A DNA stretch of 64,000 nucleotides from Phlebiopsis flavidoalba (taxonomy: Eukaryota > Basidiomycota > Agaricomycetes > Polyporales > Phanerochaetaceae), in assembly GCA_035772785.1 (NCBI GenBank), contig JAOCPU010000030.1, positions 186,001-250,000 on the forward strand. Reading direction: 5' to 3'. The translations under genes and the position numbers were made by a program. Every line of letters starts with the position of its first letter. Position 1 is the stretch's first letter. Below are positions 12,256 through 23,197 of the stretch, in pieces. The notes beneath the pieces were generated by a model. It was given only the letters and a program-made list of their open reading frames with translations, made no database searches and was not told where the DNA came from.

Positions 12256-13323
12256 ATGTCACCAAAAGCGACCAGGCAAACACCAGTGCTCAAGCAGACC
12301 TCGCTTCAGTTTGGGTCGCGCAAGTCCGGCAAGACAGCGGCTGGAGGCAAGCAAAGGCCGGCAGCGGGCCCTACGGAAACAACTACGGCTGCCTCGCGAT
12401 TCAATGCTACTACCTCAGAAGTGCACGTCATCTCCTCTGACGACTCAGATGTCGAGGAGGCTACGGCAACTGAGGTGGACCCAGTTGAGGAGGCTGAACC
12501 CGCTCCTATGACATCCTCGGGACATGAGCCGCGTGTTCCTGCAAAGAAGGCTCGTGGCGAGGAGGTAGACGAAATCGAAGGGGTGGAAGAGGAACAACCT
12601 CCGAAGAAGAAGCGACGAGCGACGAGCAGATCTGCTCGGGCTTCCATCGAGACTCCCGTAGATGATGACTCCTCGACAACGACAACGGCGAAGAAGGGCA
12701 GAAAATCTAAAATCAACAGGCTGAGAAAGGGAGTCTTCAAGTCTCGTGAAGGGGCTGAGAACTCTGAGCCCGTGGAAGAGCAGAGCTGGGTAGAGGCAAG
12801 CAAAGAAACCAAACTTACTACCAAGGACAGGAAAGTCGCAAAGCATGTCGATCTCACGGCTATGCGGCAGTACTTTGGATTTGTCAGGGAGAAGATGGGA
12901 AATGTGAAGCCAAGTCAGTGTCTTTACCCTTCTTCACCATGCCCTTGGTGGGTGTATGCGTCGTATTAGGCCGTTAACATGTCCCATTTAGTCCACGCAG
13001 ACACTCAGTCTATTGAAGATCATATACTTCGTTTTTTTGACCTGTATGTCAATAGAGTTCTTTTCTGCGCCTTGCACACGCTAACGTCAACATTAGGTCC
13101 TATGAATTTGGCCCCTGTATTGGGTTACCCCGGCTGCAGCGGTTGGGATCGAGCGCAAGCTCTCGGACTTGATCCTCCCGAAGTTGTAAGATACGCAGCT
13201 GTCATTCTTATGTCTATTTGCTTACCGTTGATGTCTATGACATAGGTCAAACAACTTTTGACAAATGAAGACGGTAGTGAGCGAATTGAAGTGAAAGAAT
13301 GTATCTTCTATGGTGATGTCTGA
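12256..13323 (+). CDS. DNA polymerase delta subunit 4
   Basis: Small accessory subunit of the replicative polymerase delta (POLD4, Cdm1 in fission yeast), nuclear. ATG at 12256. Exons: 12256-12913, 12992-13043, 13097-13185 and 13246-13323, all with GT-AG introns. Near the N-terminus KQTSLQFGS is a PCNA-binding-like (PIP) motif. A long acidic and basic low-complexity region follows, with a PPKKKRR nuclear localisation-type stretch. The conserved C-terminal domain includes HADTQSIEDHILRFFDL, SYEFGPCIGLPRLQR and WDRAQALGLDPPEV, then VKQLLTNEDG and a stop at 13321. One extra T near 13143 (CGGTTGGG where CGGTGGG is expected) breaks the frame inside the conserved domain; everything else is intact. 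It is divergent from the upstream tRNA. Confidence 0.93.
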
Positions 13324-13754
13324 TCAACCCCCTTTCCCCTCCTAATTATCACCCATATGGCACCGAAATGCCAGCGATCATGTAGCTTAGCCCATTGGAC
13401 GCTTCTTTTGTACGACTTGGAATGTAGCAAACGTTTTCGTGTAAAATTAGGTAGAGTGCTTCGTATTCTCGATGTATAATATACCGCTGTAGAAAAGAAA
13501 AACGTACATGCAAGGACCGAATTTACTGCTGAGCATATTCTCCTTGTCCTCTGGGGCTTGCAGGCGGTCCCCAGGGCGGTCCTGTCTAGACAATTAAGCG
13601 CCCCCATTGTGGCGTCGCCCGAATTGCTCTGGCCAATATTCGGGAGTTTTTCCAATAAGCGCCATATTAAGGGGGTTATTATCCACAAAACGGACTTATC
13701 CCCGACCCATTATCGATTCCTGCGTAACGCCTTGCCAGTACAACACCTTCCACA
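13324..13754. other. Intergenic between POLD4 and ARP2
   Basis: About 430 bp between two genes on the same strand, presumably the POLD4 3' region and the ARP2 promoter. I see no further feature. Confidence 0.5.
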
Positions 13755-15500
13755 ATGGACCCGTCTATCCCCCTCGTCGTCGACAACGGTACTGGTGTGA
13801 GTCCCCCATATGTCATCATTGATATTGATATCTCACCCTGACGTGAACGTGCCACAAAGTTTGTCAAAGTAGGCTACGCAGGGTCTAACTTCCCTGAGCA
13901 TGGTACGCATCACGCCCCACACGCAGGTCACTGTAATGCACGGAACATCCATTCATTTATTTCGGCCGCGTAGTATTCCCCTCCATCGTCGGTCGGCCAA
14001 TCCTGCGTGCAGAGAGAGCGCGTCGGCACGTCCATCATCAAGGACATCATGGTCGGCGACGAAGCTGCGGAGAACCGTAACTACCTGCAGGTCACGCAGC
14101 CCATGGAGCATGGTATCGTCCGCAATTGGGGAGGACATGAAGCACCTGTGGGATTACACATTTGACGAAAAGCTCAAAGTCGATCCCACTGGGCGCAAGG
14201 TCCTCCTTACCGAGCCTCCGATGAACCCCAAAGTGAATAGGCAGAGGATGTGTCAAGTTATGTTTGAGGAGTATGGGTTTGGGGGCGTGTATGTTGCAAT
14301 TCAGGCGGTGTTGACGCTTTACGCGTTCAAGGTGCGATGCACAGCTGTCGCCTCATTACATTGAACCACTGACGAGGGGCATGGCTGTAGGTTTGACAAC
14401 CGGTGTAGTGGTCGACTCCGGAGACGGTGTCACGCACATCGTCGTCCCCGTGTATGATGGCTTCGCTCAGTTCCCCATTTGACACGAAGACTCGACATTG
14501 TCTGGTCGGGATGTTACTCGCTACCCATAAAACGAACCCCAAACCAAAAACACAAAAGCCCTAAAAAAAAGACAACCGGCAAAAAACTCCTGCTCATGCC
14601 GCGGATACGCGTTTAACCGTACGGCCGACTTTGAGACCGTTTCGTGAGATTAAGGAGGAAGCTTTGTCTACGTCAGGTGCGTGTCGGGGCTGTGCGCCAC
14701 AGTATAGGTTTGCTCAAAGCACCATTCACAGTTATGACCTCGATCCCCTCGATACTCGGGCTGTCGGAAGAAAGACTTGAAGAAACGACTGTGCTCCGTC
14801 GAGAGCTACACTGTCAGTCACTTCGGAATTTTTTGTTCCTAGACTCAGCTCCAGCGTTTGACGATCGGTGTCCTCACAGCTTCCAGACGGTCGTACGATC
14901 AAGATCGGATCGGAACGTTTTTGAAGCGCCCAGAGTGCATGTTCCAGCCACACTTAGTGGACGTTGAGTGCAGCCCGGAGTTGCATGGTGGTGAGTCCCG
15001 AGATTAACGTTCAGTTTCAAAGAGGGGTTTGATTTCATACCTACCTATTTTACAGAAATGCTGTTCCAGACCATACCAGAACGCCGCAGTCGACGTGCGT
15101 TCCGAGCTGTACAAGCACATCGTTCTGTCTGGCGGCTCGCAGTATGTACCCGGGACCTGCCCAGTCGTCTCTGAGGAGAAAGACAGATGAAGCAAAGCCG
15201 CTTTATCTTACAAGTGGCTTTGCTGACGGTGATCCGTCGCGCCGCAACGTACGTCTGCACGCTGCCTCCGCTTCCCCACGTCGTGACCTGAACCGCGCAT
15301 CTCTAGAAATTCAAAATTCGTATTGAGGAGTTGGTTTTTACCCCCCACGCAGGAAACACATGGTCTTCTCCTCGGCGGTTGCCTGTGCTCGCGGGACATT
15401 CATATGAAGAAACCGCGAAGAGTTCTGTGGGTTAGCAGCAGAGGAGTGGTTCGAGCAGGGTGCGCGAGCGCTCGACAAGCTCGGTCGCGGGGAGAACTAG
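13755..15500 (+). CDS. ARP2: Actin-related protein 2 (Arp2/3 complex)
   Basis: Arp2 is a core subunit of the Arp2/3 complex that nucleates branched actin filaments in the cytoplasm. The start ATG at 13755 reads [14 protein letters not shown], interrupted by an intron, then [14 protein letters not shown]. Collinear conserved pieces follow: [119 protein letters not shown] (nucleotide-binding loop), [18 protein letters not shown], [25 protein letters not shown] and [13 protein letters not shown] near the stop at 15498-15500. Extra single bases are visible at the GCAGAGAGAGCG stretch near 14015 and in the GGGG run near 14128. Length and order match the family, so this is a functional gene under a noisy consensus. 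Confidence 0.94.
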
Positions 15501-15898
15501 AAGTAGATGGACTTCGGATGAAGAGGATAGGATATTGTACTTTATTCATAGCTCCAAGGAAAAAACTAACCTTTGCACACTCACGCACTGCAGAGCCTTC
15601 GCTTGATACAGAAACATCGCATGTGCTTCTGCGTCCGTGAAAGGTTTGTCCATACAGATATAATGAGTAGGAGGTCCTGGTCTATGGTACGGCTATATTA
15701 CATCATGGTATGTATAAATTGATGAGTGGGGTACTTTTAGGATGGCGGATGAGGTGGGATGGTTAATGGCAGAGGTATGGTTATGGTAGCTGGCAATGGA
15801 GAATCTAAAGCATTATAAGAGTGTACATAAGTCCCGGTGAGTGAAAAGCGACGAAAGCGAGCACAAAAAGCATAACAGGAACCAGGGGCCATGATTAC
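15501..15898. other. Convergent intergenic region
   Basis: About 400 bp between the 3' ends of ARP2 and the mitochondrial carrier. The sequence near 15655-15800 is rich in TGG/ATGG-type repeats without a clear unit. No gene seen. Confidence 0.45.
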
Positions 15899-17089
15899 TC
15901 ATGTCGATTCCCAGCGGAGAACGATTTCGTAGATAGACGAACATGACCCGCCGCGTTCGGGATGACACGCATGAGGTGTGCGCTGAGACCGCCATATAGC
16001 GATTTGGCACCCTCCTCGCGAATGACGAGACGCAGAGTTTGAACAAGGCCGTATATTTCATCTTGCCATTGACCAGCGGCTGTCGCAGTCGCGTTCGGAT
16101 GACCTGAGTCAAACACGAGTAAGCGTACTTATGCCAGGTGGAGAAAAAAGGGCGAGCGTACCTCATGTGGATATGTGATTAAGCTAGCGACACACTTGGC
16201 CGTACACTGCGCTGCCCAATAGCCCTAGCCATTCGGCTGCGCCTCCCTTGCCCTCCGTATTCTCAGAGAGCTTCTTCAGTCGCTCGTACAGCACCCACTG
16301 TATCGTCCCTTCCGTTACACCAAGATAGCTTGCGCTCAAGCCCTTGTAAAACCCACGAATACCCTCGTCGCGCATAATTTGCTTAATCATGTCCCAAGAC
16401 CCGCCAGCGAAGCCTTTGTGCTGTCGTGAAAGCGAATGTTTGACGTCTGCGGCGAGTTGCAGGCGAGTCTTCACAACCCAGATGGGGTTGGTCGCGGTGC
16501 CTGTCGCGATACCAGCAATGGCTGCTGCGCATAGGTGTACCCAGGAGGATTCTTGACCGTTATTAAACTTGTTTGCAATAATTGCTTGCCATTTCCGTAC
16601 GCGAAGAAGTTTATTGACCGAGCTGGAATCACACCAACAAGTGTTGGCCCGAGACCTTTGAAGAGTGCGCGTGGAGACTCTTTTTGGTATATATCACTGT
16701 AACAGCGATTAGCCACAGTGAGCAGAAAGACGCAGAACTATATACGCACCGAAGGATATGTCCAGTCTCGACGAAAGTGCCATAGAAGGTTTGGCCGCCG
16801 CTGGATCACCACAGCTCCTTCAGTTGCCAATCCCACTGTTGCGTGTTTTTCTCTCGGAATAGATCGGACTGCAAGCCGAGTTTTGACAACGTCAAATGGA
16901 CTGGTGACCACCGCGCCGCACATACCACCCACGCTGTACGAGTGCGGTCAGAAGACAAAGCCATTCAACCAATGTTGGAAGCGTGCACTCACCCGCCGGC
17001 CACGAAATGCTGTGGACCATGACTTGGCATTGGGAAGCCAGCTAGTTTTCGATGGCCCTGCAAATAGGTTGTACGGCTGTATCGGCCAT
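15899..17089 (-). CDS. Mitochondrial carrier, Rim2 (pyrimidine nucleotide) type
   Basis: Inner-membrane SLC25 carrier; the Rim2 branch exchanges pyrimidine nucleotides across the mitochondrial inner membrane. The start at 17089 gives MADTAVQPICRAIEN, and after a shift SHGPQHFVAGG then GGMCGAVVTSPFDVVKTRL, the first PxD/ExxK signature. The second repeat reads SPRALFKGLGPTLVGVIPARSINFF and later NPIWVVKTRLQLAADV, then GIRGFYKGLSASYLGVTEG and IQWVLYERLKKL. The third repeat ends with LRLVIREEGAKSLYGGLSAHLMRVIPNAA and, after an extra G and an extra C, VMFVYYEIVLRWEST with stop at 15899-15901. The GGxxxSxxxx and long spacing between repeats fit Rim2 better than ADP/ATP carriers. Substrate is inferred from family resemblance. 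Confidence 0.9.
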
Positions 17090-17846
17090 TTTGTATGCGG
17101 CGTGGGCAGAAGCCCAGAGGGAGAGGTTCGTGAGCGGTGAACGCACAGCACCAAAATGGTGGATGTTGGAAATAACCTCGAAAGAAGTGCGAGCAGTGAA
17201 TATGTCGTAGACAGCTCTCAGGCAAACGACGGAGATAAGCAATATAAGATAATTGGGACAAGGAATGATCAGACTCCCAACCATTCTCATAAGGCATACG
17301 TTAAGGAGCGTTCTTTTGCCCTTTGCTCTCTGTCTCCCCTCGTTGCGAGCCTAGGGGGGGAGGGGAAAGGCGTGGTGGGTCTTTGTCGGGGAAAGAAGTC
17401 AAAAGAGAACCTATCTACCCAGTCCAGTCTTACATAGTCGATTATACTTTCTAAACAAACTGCTAACCTTTGCTCTCGCAGAGTCGGCTATCCCTAGCTC
17501 ACGGCTGTATACCCAGATGTTCCATTAAAAACCTGAAGAGATCACCAGTACATACATGGGAATCAAAGAAACCACTCCTCGCAGCCCGACGGCGTAGGCT
17601 TCCGCTTCGGGCTAGCATGAAACATGGGCTCCAATGGTATACAACTTACTCAGTACGACTCAGGCGGCACATTCCGCTTGTGTGGTCGCTCCGATACGCT
17701 CAGTCCGAAAGGCAGACGATGCCACAGTCCTTTGCGGTGTACTGCTCGCTATATGCCTAATCATTCATGACTCCGAACACAGTTTATAAAGCTTTGTGAA
17801 TACCATCGCGGTACCCACGCTTGAATAGCTGCTACTTCTCATTATC
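17090..17846. other. Divergent intergenic region
   Basis: About 750 bp between the start of the carrier (-) and the FAD oxidase (+). It probably holds both promoters. No reading frame with a recognised motif. Confidence 0.45.
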
Positions 17847-20551
17847 ATGACGAATGAAGTGCGTTTCTCCGGCATTCTTGAGGTGCTGTTCGCTGAGTCC
17901 CTCCGAAACTTAGCAAATCGCGAATCATGAGCATGACTTTACGGTGGCTATTGAGTCTTGCTCATATTGTGTATGCGCTGATTCTATGCATTTTAAGATC
18001 CCAGGGCTGACGGCACAACTGGAGCACGAGCTTCAGAATGACGTCCGTATGCACCCTATCGTTGGCATCGCCAAAGCCCGCGAGTCACCAGACATTCAAT
18101 ACTACAGCCCGGAGGTAGTGAGGATCATCGACGAGATGCACCACTGGAACGACGATAAACAGTTCGAACATCCCAAACGCCCTTCATGGAAGACCGCGCC
18201 CTTCCGACTGGGTGACGAGACGACAGACGCGGCGCACAAGGTGGTCGACGTTGTTGAGAGGATAGAGCGAAAGATTGAAGATAACGTACATCTGGTACTC
18301 AAGAGTCGTGCGCAAGTATTCTTGCGTGACCCGGAAATTGAGCAGGTGATTGACGAGGATGAGTTCAAGAATTGGGGGGAGACGGTTCGGTTCAAAGCCG
18401 GGTATACGCTCATCGTACGTACCATTGCCGGAGTGTGCAAGGTTGTGAAGTGGGCCGCTTTAGAGGGCAGGAAGGTCCGTGTCGCGGGCTTCAGGCACAG
18501 TTGGAGGTACGCCGTCTCTAAGCTGGGTTGCGTCTGGGTCGAGTGACTGAGCTTTTTGTGTAGTGATGTATTCGGGGCTAATGGAGATGTCCTCATTATG
18601 TTTCTTCCATTCGAAAGCCTTGTAGAACTTCCCTACAAAGATCCGCCCTCCAGCTTCAAAACAGAATTATCGGGTGTCACGGAAGTCGAAACCGTCGCCA
18701 ACAGGGTTGCACCAGCCGGACATGCATTCTGCAAGATAATGGCTGGCACCACCAATGAACAATTTCGACAATGGTGCTTCCGCGAACGAAAGTACTATCT
18801 ACCACTCAACGTCATTATGACTGAGGTCAGAATCCTCGCCCCAATTTGAGTCATCCATATCTGACAGTATACTCAGGTTACCTTCGGAGGCACCAAACCG
18901 CTCCGATATTCACGGCTCTGTTCTAACATACGACTACTGCGTCTCGGACTTGTTTGTCCGAGGTGTTCAATATGTGGATCGCCACCTGGCGCGGTACGAT
19001 TGGTGAGCGAGTCCCGAAGAGCTTCAGGCCGCCAGGTGGGAGCCTTTGGGCCTAATCTTGTGTGTGTGTCGATTCTGGTTTTAGCGGATTCTCCTTTCAA
19101 CGGTACGAGATGGCGGCGGGGTATATCACATGATGCCGGTCGTCCCCTTTGCCGGCTGCGATGTCCCTCCACGCAAAGTACACATTACTGAATGCTCGAA
19201 TGGGGGGGGGGGGGGGGGGGCTCGCCAGGAAACCGTGGGACGTTGATAAAAAATCATCAGAGGAAAGAAGTGAGTGAATTTCGTGTCGCCGGAAGATATG
19301 TGCGGCAACGGGCGCAATTAGCCCGAATGTCGAACGTCAGATGTGAGCGAGATCCTGGTATTTGTGAATGGTTTCTGGGTTCCCATATCCAGGGGCGAGT
19401 GTGATGTTTTGGGTGAACACTTGGTCGAGTACGTGCCGTTGTACCCCGGGAGCAGTGAGCTTTATCATTAAGCGTTGTTGTAGAAACACCCATATCCGAT
19501 CCTGACGGGAATGTCTAAGGCATTACCCGGGCGAGGAGGGTACGGGAGGCTCAGAAAGGTTTTCAGTCCATTTTTCTCACGCACTATGTTGGGCTACCAC
19601 TGACAACGGGCCATGCAGGTTGAGGAAAGGCTTGCACAGGCTCTAATATATTACCGGAACCGTTTTTAAATATTTGCTTCCTGGTCACCACTGTGCAGGC
19701 CTACGCTTTCGGCTCTCTGCGTCGGATGATCGCTGGATTCTTCCGAGGTATCACGGACAGAGAACGACGCAATTCAAGACCACTCCAGAGCGAAGGCACT
19801 GAACACTTTCGGAGAGGCATACGTACGTGCTTCGTCGGGTACCTTTCCGTGTACCCATAACTCACGCCAGCCTGCAGAGAATTTCAGGTGTTGGGACACT
19901 GAATGGGAAATCCAGTGGGACACGGGTGGTGAGGGAGGGAAGCCAATTACGCGCACCGAATAGGGGTGGGGTTTGACAACTGGCTGGTTCGTTATCAGCA
20001 CAGGACGGCCGCCTTTACGCGTAGTAATGCATCTAAAAAGACATGGTACTGCAGGTGGGATGCATTTCCGCCCTCTCCTCTGCGCCCCGAAGCGGAGCGC
20101 CTTTGCTAGATCGCACTGGATATGCCGACTGCACTCACGGGCTGGGTCGAACGTCCTCTTGGCGCCGGTCAGCGTGGGAACGATGTGACGGCGTCGATTG
20201 AAGTGCTTACCACGCTCATCACGCCTGATGAGGGATACTGGCGTCGTTCATTGCAGCAGGGTTTGCAGATAGGTGGCGGGACGAGCTATTGTGAAACAGA
20301 TGACGCGAACAGGGCACCGCATGCTTCGCGCGTCGCCGCACTGGGCGAAGCAGTGGAAGGTACGCCCCCCACCCCCCCCTGGAACCAGGTCGATAGGCAA
20401 ACCGATTGAACAGTACCTCAGAGAGCACACAGGCGTACCGAAGAGGCGTTCACAGGGAGGGCCAGTTCCCGGGAGGTTTACGAGCGAATTGTCATTCAGA
20501 ACGTTGGCACAGTTGATGAGGGACATTGAAAAGTTTTCGGGAATGAACTGA
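17847..20551 (+). CDS. FAD-linked oxidase, D-arabinono-1,4-lactone oxidase-like
   Basis: Flavoprotein with an FAD-binding PCMH-type domain and a C-terminal ALO-like domain. True ALO makes D-erythroascorbate in mitochondria; substrate here is inferred. The longest intact block (about 18000-18500) includes HPIVGIAKARESPDIQYYSP, DEMHHWNDDKQFEHPKRPSW and NWGETVRFKAGYTLIVRTIA, followed by RKVRVAGFRHSW and a clean intron (18509-18563) into SDVFGANGDVLIMFLPFESL. Next come TFGGT and a HGSGL-like flavin-site segment near 18900, then DPEELQAA (about 19010-19030). The C-terminal part has TASIEVLTTLITPDE (20180-20235) and HWAKQWK then GKPIEQYLRE. A run of 19 G at 19202 lies inside the gene. The start ATG at 17847 and the end near 20551 are estimates; the C-terminal end could lie further right. 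Confidence 0.8.
19202..19220. repeat. G19 homopolymer
   Basis: Nineteen consecutive G residues interrupt the FAD oxidase gene. They are directly visible. The number is unreliable in any long-read consensus and may reflect a polymerase or basecalling artefact. Confidence 0.9.
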
Positions 20552-20822
20552 TAGCAGAGGCTCATCTGGGGTAAATTTCGCTCGTAAGGTTTATCACACA
20601 CATATGTATCTCACCTATGTTCTAACGACGCAACGTTATTTCGCCTCTAGACTCCTTGACATATCTCATTGGTGAAAGATCCGGAGGCAACTTCAATGGC
20701 TACACAAATCTTTGGGAGACCGGAATGGCAATACATTATTTGACACCATCCCTACTCGAGGAAAGAGCGTGTGAGCTTAATGCGGGACGCTGTGTCTGCA
20801 TGCATGAACTCATCCGGACGAA

Positions 20823-22341
20823 CTAACGCTTCGGTGAGATAGCTTGCTGAGTCGGGCGGGCCACTGGTCGTAATGTCCCGCAGCCTTAAAACACGATGTT
20901 ATAGTCGGACCCATCCCCCTAAAGACGAGTAAATTGTGTGAGAGGAAAAATTCCGATTACGCGTGTTCATAAATGCGTGGCTTTACAAATAACTCGTACT
21001 GGGAAACCCTTTTTTCTGAAGGGAAAACGAGTGTCGTTTGAGGGAACTTCATTTGGTGTTCAGGAGTCAGGGATAATCTCGAGAGCTTCGAGATTTGCAC
21101 GCAAGTGTTCGAGACCTTGCGCCCGCCAATAATAGGGAACACAAATGGCGCCTTTGTGCATCAATGTACGCAATTTGCCACTGTGCATCAAAGTGTGTTA
21201 GATTCGCAGGTTCCAATCTCTCTGACGGTGCTCTGACAGACCAGATGTGATGCTCTTTGCGCCAATGGCCTGCGCCACCTTCCTTCTCCAGCGCCAGACA
21301 CACGTTTGTGCGCTCCTCCTCAGACCTTTTTCCCAGTCGCTGAACAGGGTTCGGCCTCCTTCGCCAGACTTCATGCGTCGTTTCTTTCTTCCTCGTACAG
21401 TGCGAATCTTGCCGGAGACGAGAACATTCCACCACGGTGCAATCGCCATACCTAAGTGATATCGTTCAGCCTCAGAAATGGTAAAAAAAGGTCACTTGCT
21501 CACCCTCGTGATACAGGCATTGGGTATGATGTCGCGCTCCGAATGTCTCTGTTCAAGATATTCCACTCCCCTTCGTAAATGGAGAATGGGGTCTTGCTGG
21601 TGTTGGCTTGTGCTCATTACCGAGTCGTAGTTGTTCGTCTCTTTCGAACGATCCATGTCGGGAGTATCCGAAATACCCAGATATAGCACCAGTCCTTGCG
21701 CGACGAGTGTTGTGTAAGCCATTCATGACCTCCTCGACGTACAATTGTAATCCCAGAAATGGAGGTAAAATATGTCGATATATTTCGTTCGTAGCTTCTG
21801 TAGAGATGCATCGACAGAATTGCGCATAGACTTCAAATTGTTCCCCAAATATTGAGACTTCTGTGGATTTCAGAGAATGAAGCTCCTCGCTTGTACAATA
21901 GCGAATACTAATCGAAATACCCAGTGGGTTCAGCAATCAATTCCAAGGCTTCAGTGCAGCTGACGGACCTTCGTCGCGACAACCATTTGTTTTCTCGGAC
22001 CCTCGAGTCTCCATCCACTCTCCAATGAATGATTCTGATGTCTCGTGTCCTGGCTAGGTAACGTCAATAATCTCACGCATTTTTTCATGGAAAAAACACG
22101 TACTAAACGTTAGCAGTGTCGAGGAAATTTCCGCCAGCTTCATAGTATGCGTCTAGGAGCTTGAAGCTGTTTTCCTTGTCCATGATTCCCATTAAGGGCC
22201 GTAGGGATGCCACTTGTCACCAATACTCATAGCACCTAGTTGAATAGGCGATACGTGGATACCCGCCGAGGGCGCAAGACGTCGATGACGCCCCAGCCTG
22301 GTTGGCGGCTCCGGAGCGGGTGACAACCAGATAAAGCTCAT
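20823..22341 (-). CDS. Aldo-keto reductase, aryl-alcohol dehydrogenase type
   Basis: NADPH-dependent carbonyl reductase of the fungal aryl-alcohol dehydrogenase or norsolorinic acid reductase group, cytosolic. The start at 22341 gives [20 protein letters not shown], then [18 protein letters not shown] and [29 protein letters not shown] (the catalytic Asp region), an intron near 22085, [12 protein letters not shown] and VVATK-like text. The middle has VEEVMNGLH and [16 protein letters not shown], then ERDIIPNA. The C-terminal part reads GMAIAPWNVL-like, [18 protein letters not shown] and FPIIGGRKV (NADPH site) and SLTPEH, ending with a GHYDQWP motif and a probable stop at 20823. Multiple frame changes, no missing block. 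Often such enzymes sit in secondary metabolism or lignin breakdown, but no cluster is seen here. Confidence 0.88.
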
Positions 22342-22394
22342 GTCGGATTGTGGATGAGGGGTCTGTCTACGATGTGGAAGGAGAATGAGTGGAT

Positions 22395-22830
22395 GAGCGA
22401 GACGAATCTGCAATGTGTTCACGGCCGATCTTCTTATCTTATACCTAAATGCATGAATGAACTTTCCGAAGGGGAAGGCCCTTCGTACTCACTTCGATGA
22501 GCACTTTCGCACGCGAACCCACGCGCTTTCCCTCGCAATAGGCAGCGACGGCTTGGAAGATAGAAGCTTTAAAGCCTTGGGATGCTTCATCTGTTTCATC
22601 ATCCTGGCGAACAATTGCATCCGCGGAGAATCTGACACCGCAGCTGACACCCTACCCAGCACCTTGGGACAGGATTCTGTCCCCGAGGGCGGCGGTTTGG
22701 AGCATTCACAAACAGCAATTTGAAAAATCCGTTGTGATATGCGGTGAGCCGGCCGTGACCGGTTGACTTCGTAGTCTTGCTACCAACACACGCTCCAATA
22801 CGCCCATTCATCCGGTGCATCTAAGCGGCC
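22395..22830 (-). CDS. Possible exon(s) of an unrecognised gene
   Basis: The minus strand carries [20 protein letters not shown] followed by [22 protein letters not shown], ending exactly at a GTGAGT donor near 22490. A possible acceptor (CATTTAG, about 22450) leads to [20 protein letters not shown] and a stop near 22395. The coding look is good but I recognise no family. It lies just upstream of the aldo-keto reductase on the same strand. Confidence 0.35.
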
Positions 22831-23197
22831 ACAAGAGAAGGCGAGAGCTAATCATTTCGGTAGAATGGGCGGTGATGCTCGCTCTGAGACTGACCCACCA
22901 GCGGTTCTGAAGATGACAGTAGAGGGACCTAGATAAAACCAAGTAGATCATTATACGAATAATGGGAGGAAGTTGACAGTGGTCTCTGAAAAGACGATAT
23001 ACACAACTATGCGGTTTGTTGAACATGTATTCTGTGTAGTGTAGTGTCACGAACCTCTGCTCCTATTCATAATTCTGTGGGCACTAAGTGCCTATCGAGG
23101 TGAGAGGCCCGCCACAGCTGTCAGATGCGTGCGATCCGTATATCACATTACCCACTGAAAATAAAGATCTACCTGCTAGTATATATGGATGTACTCG
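22831..23197. other. Intergenic, 3' flank of the dipeptidyl peptidase
   Basis: No supported gene. Short A/T-rich frames only. Confidence 0.4.

Noticed and set aside
12306..12857. 183-codon minus-strand frame rich in Ser/Val/Phe
   Set aside because: Exact antisense of the acidic and basic low-complexity part of POLD4, which produces Ser/Leu/Phe-rich shadows.
17470..17760. 96-codon plus-strand frame before the FAD oxidase
   Set aside because: No motif and no splice link to the oxidase exons.
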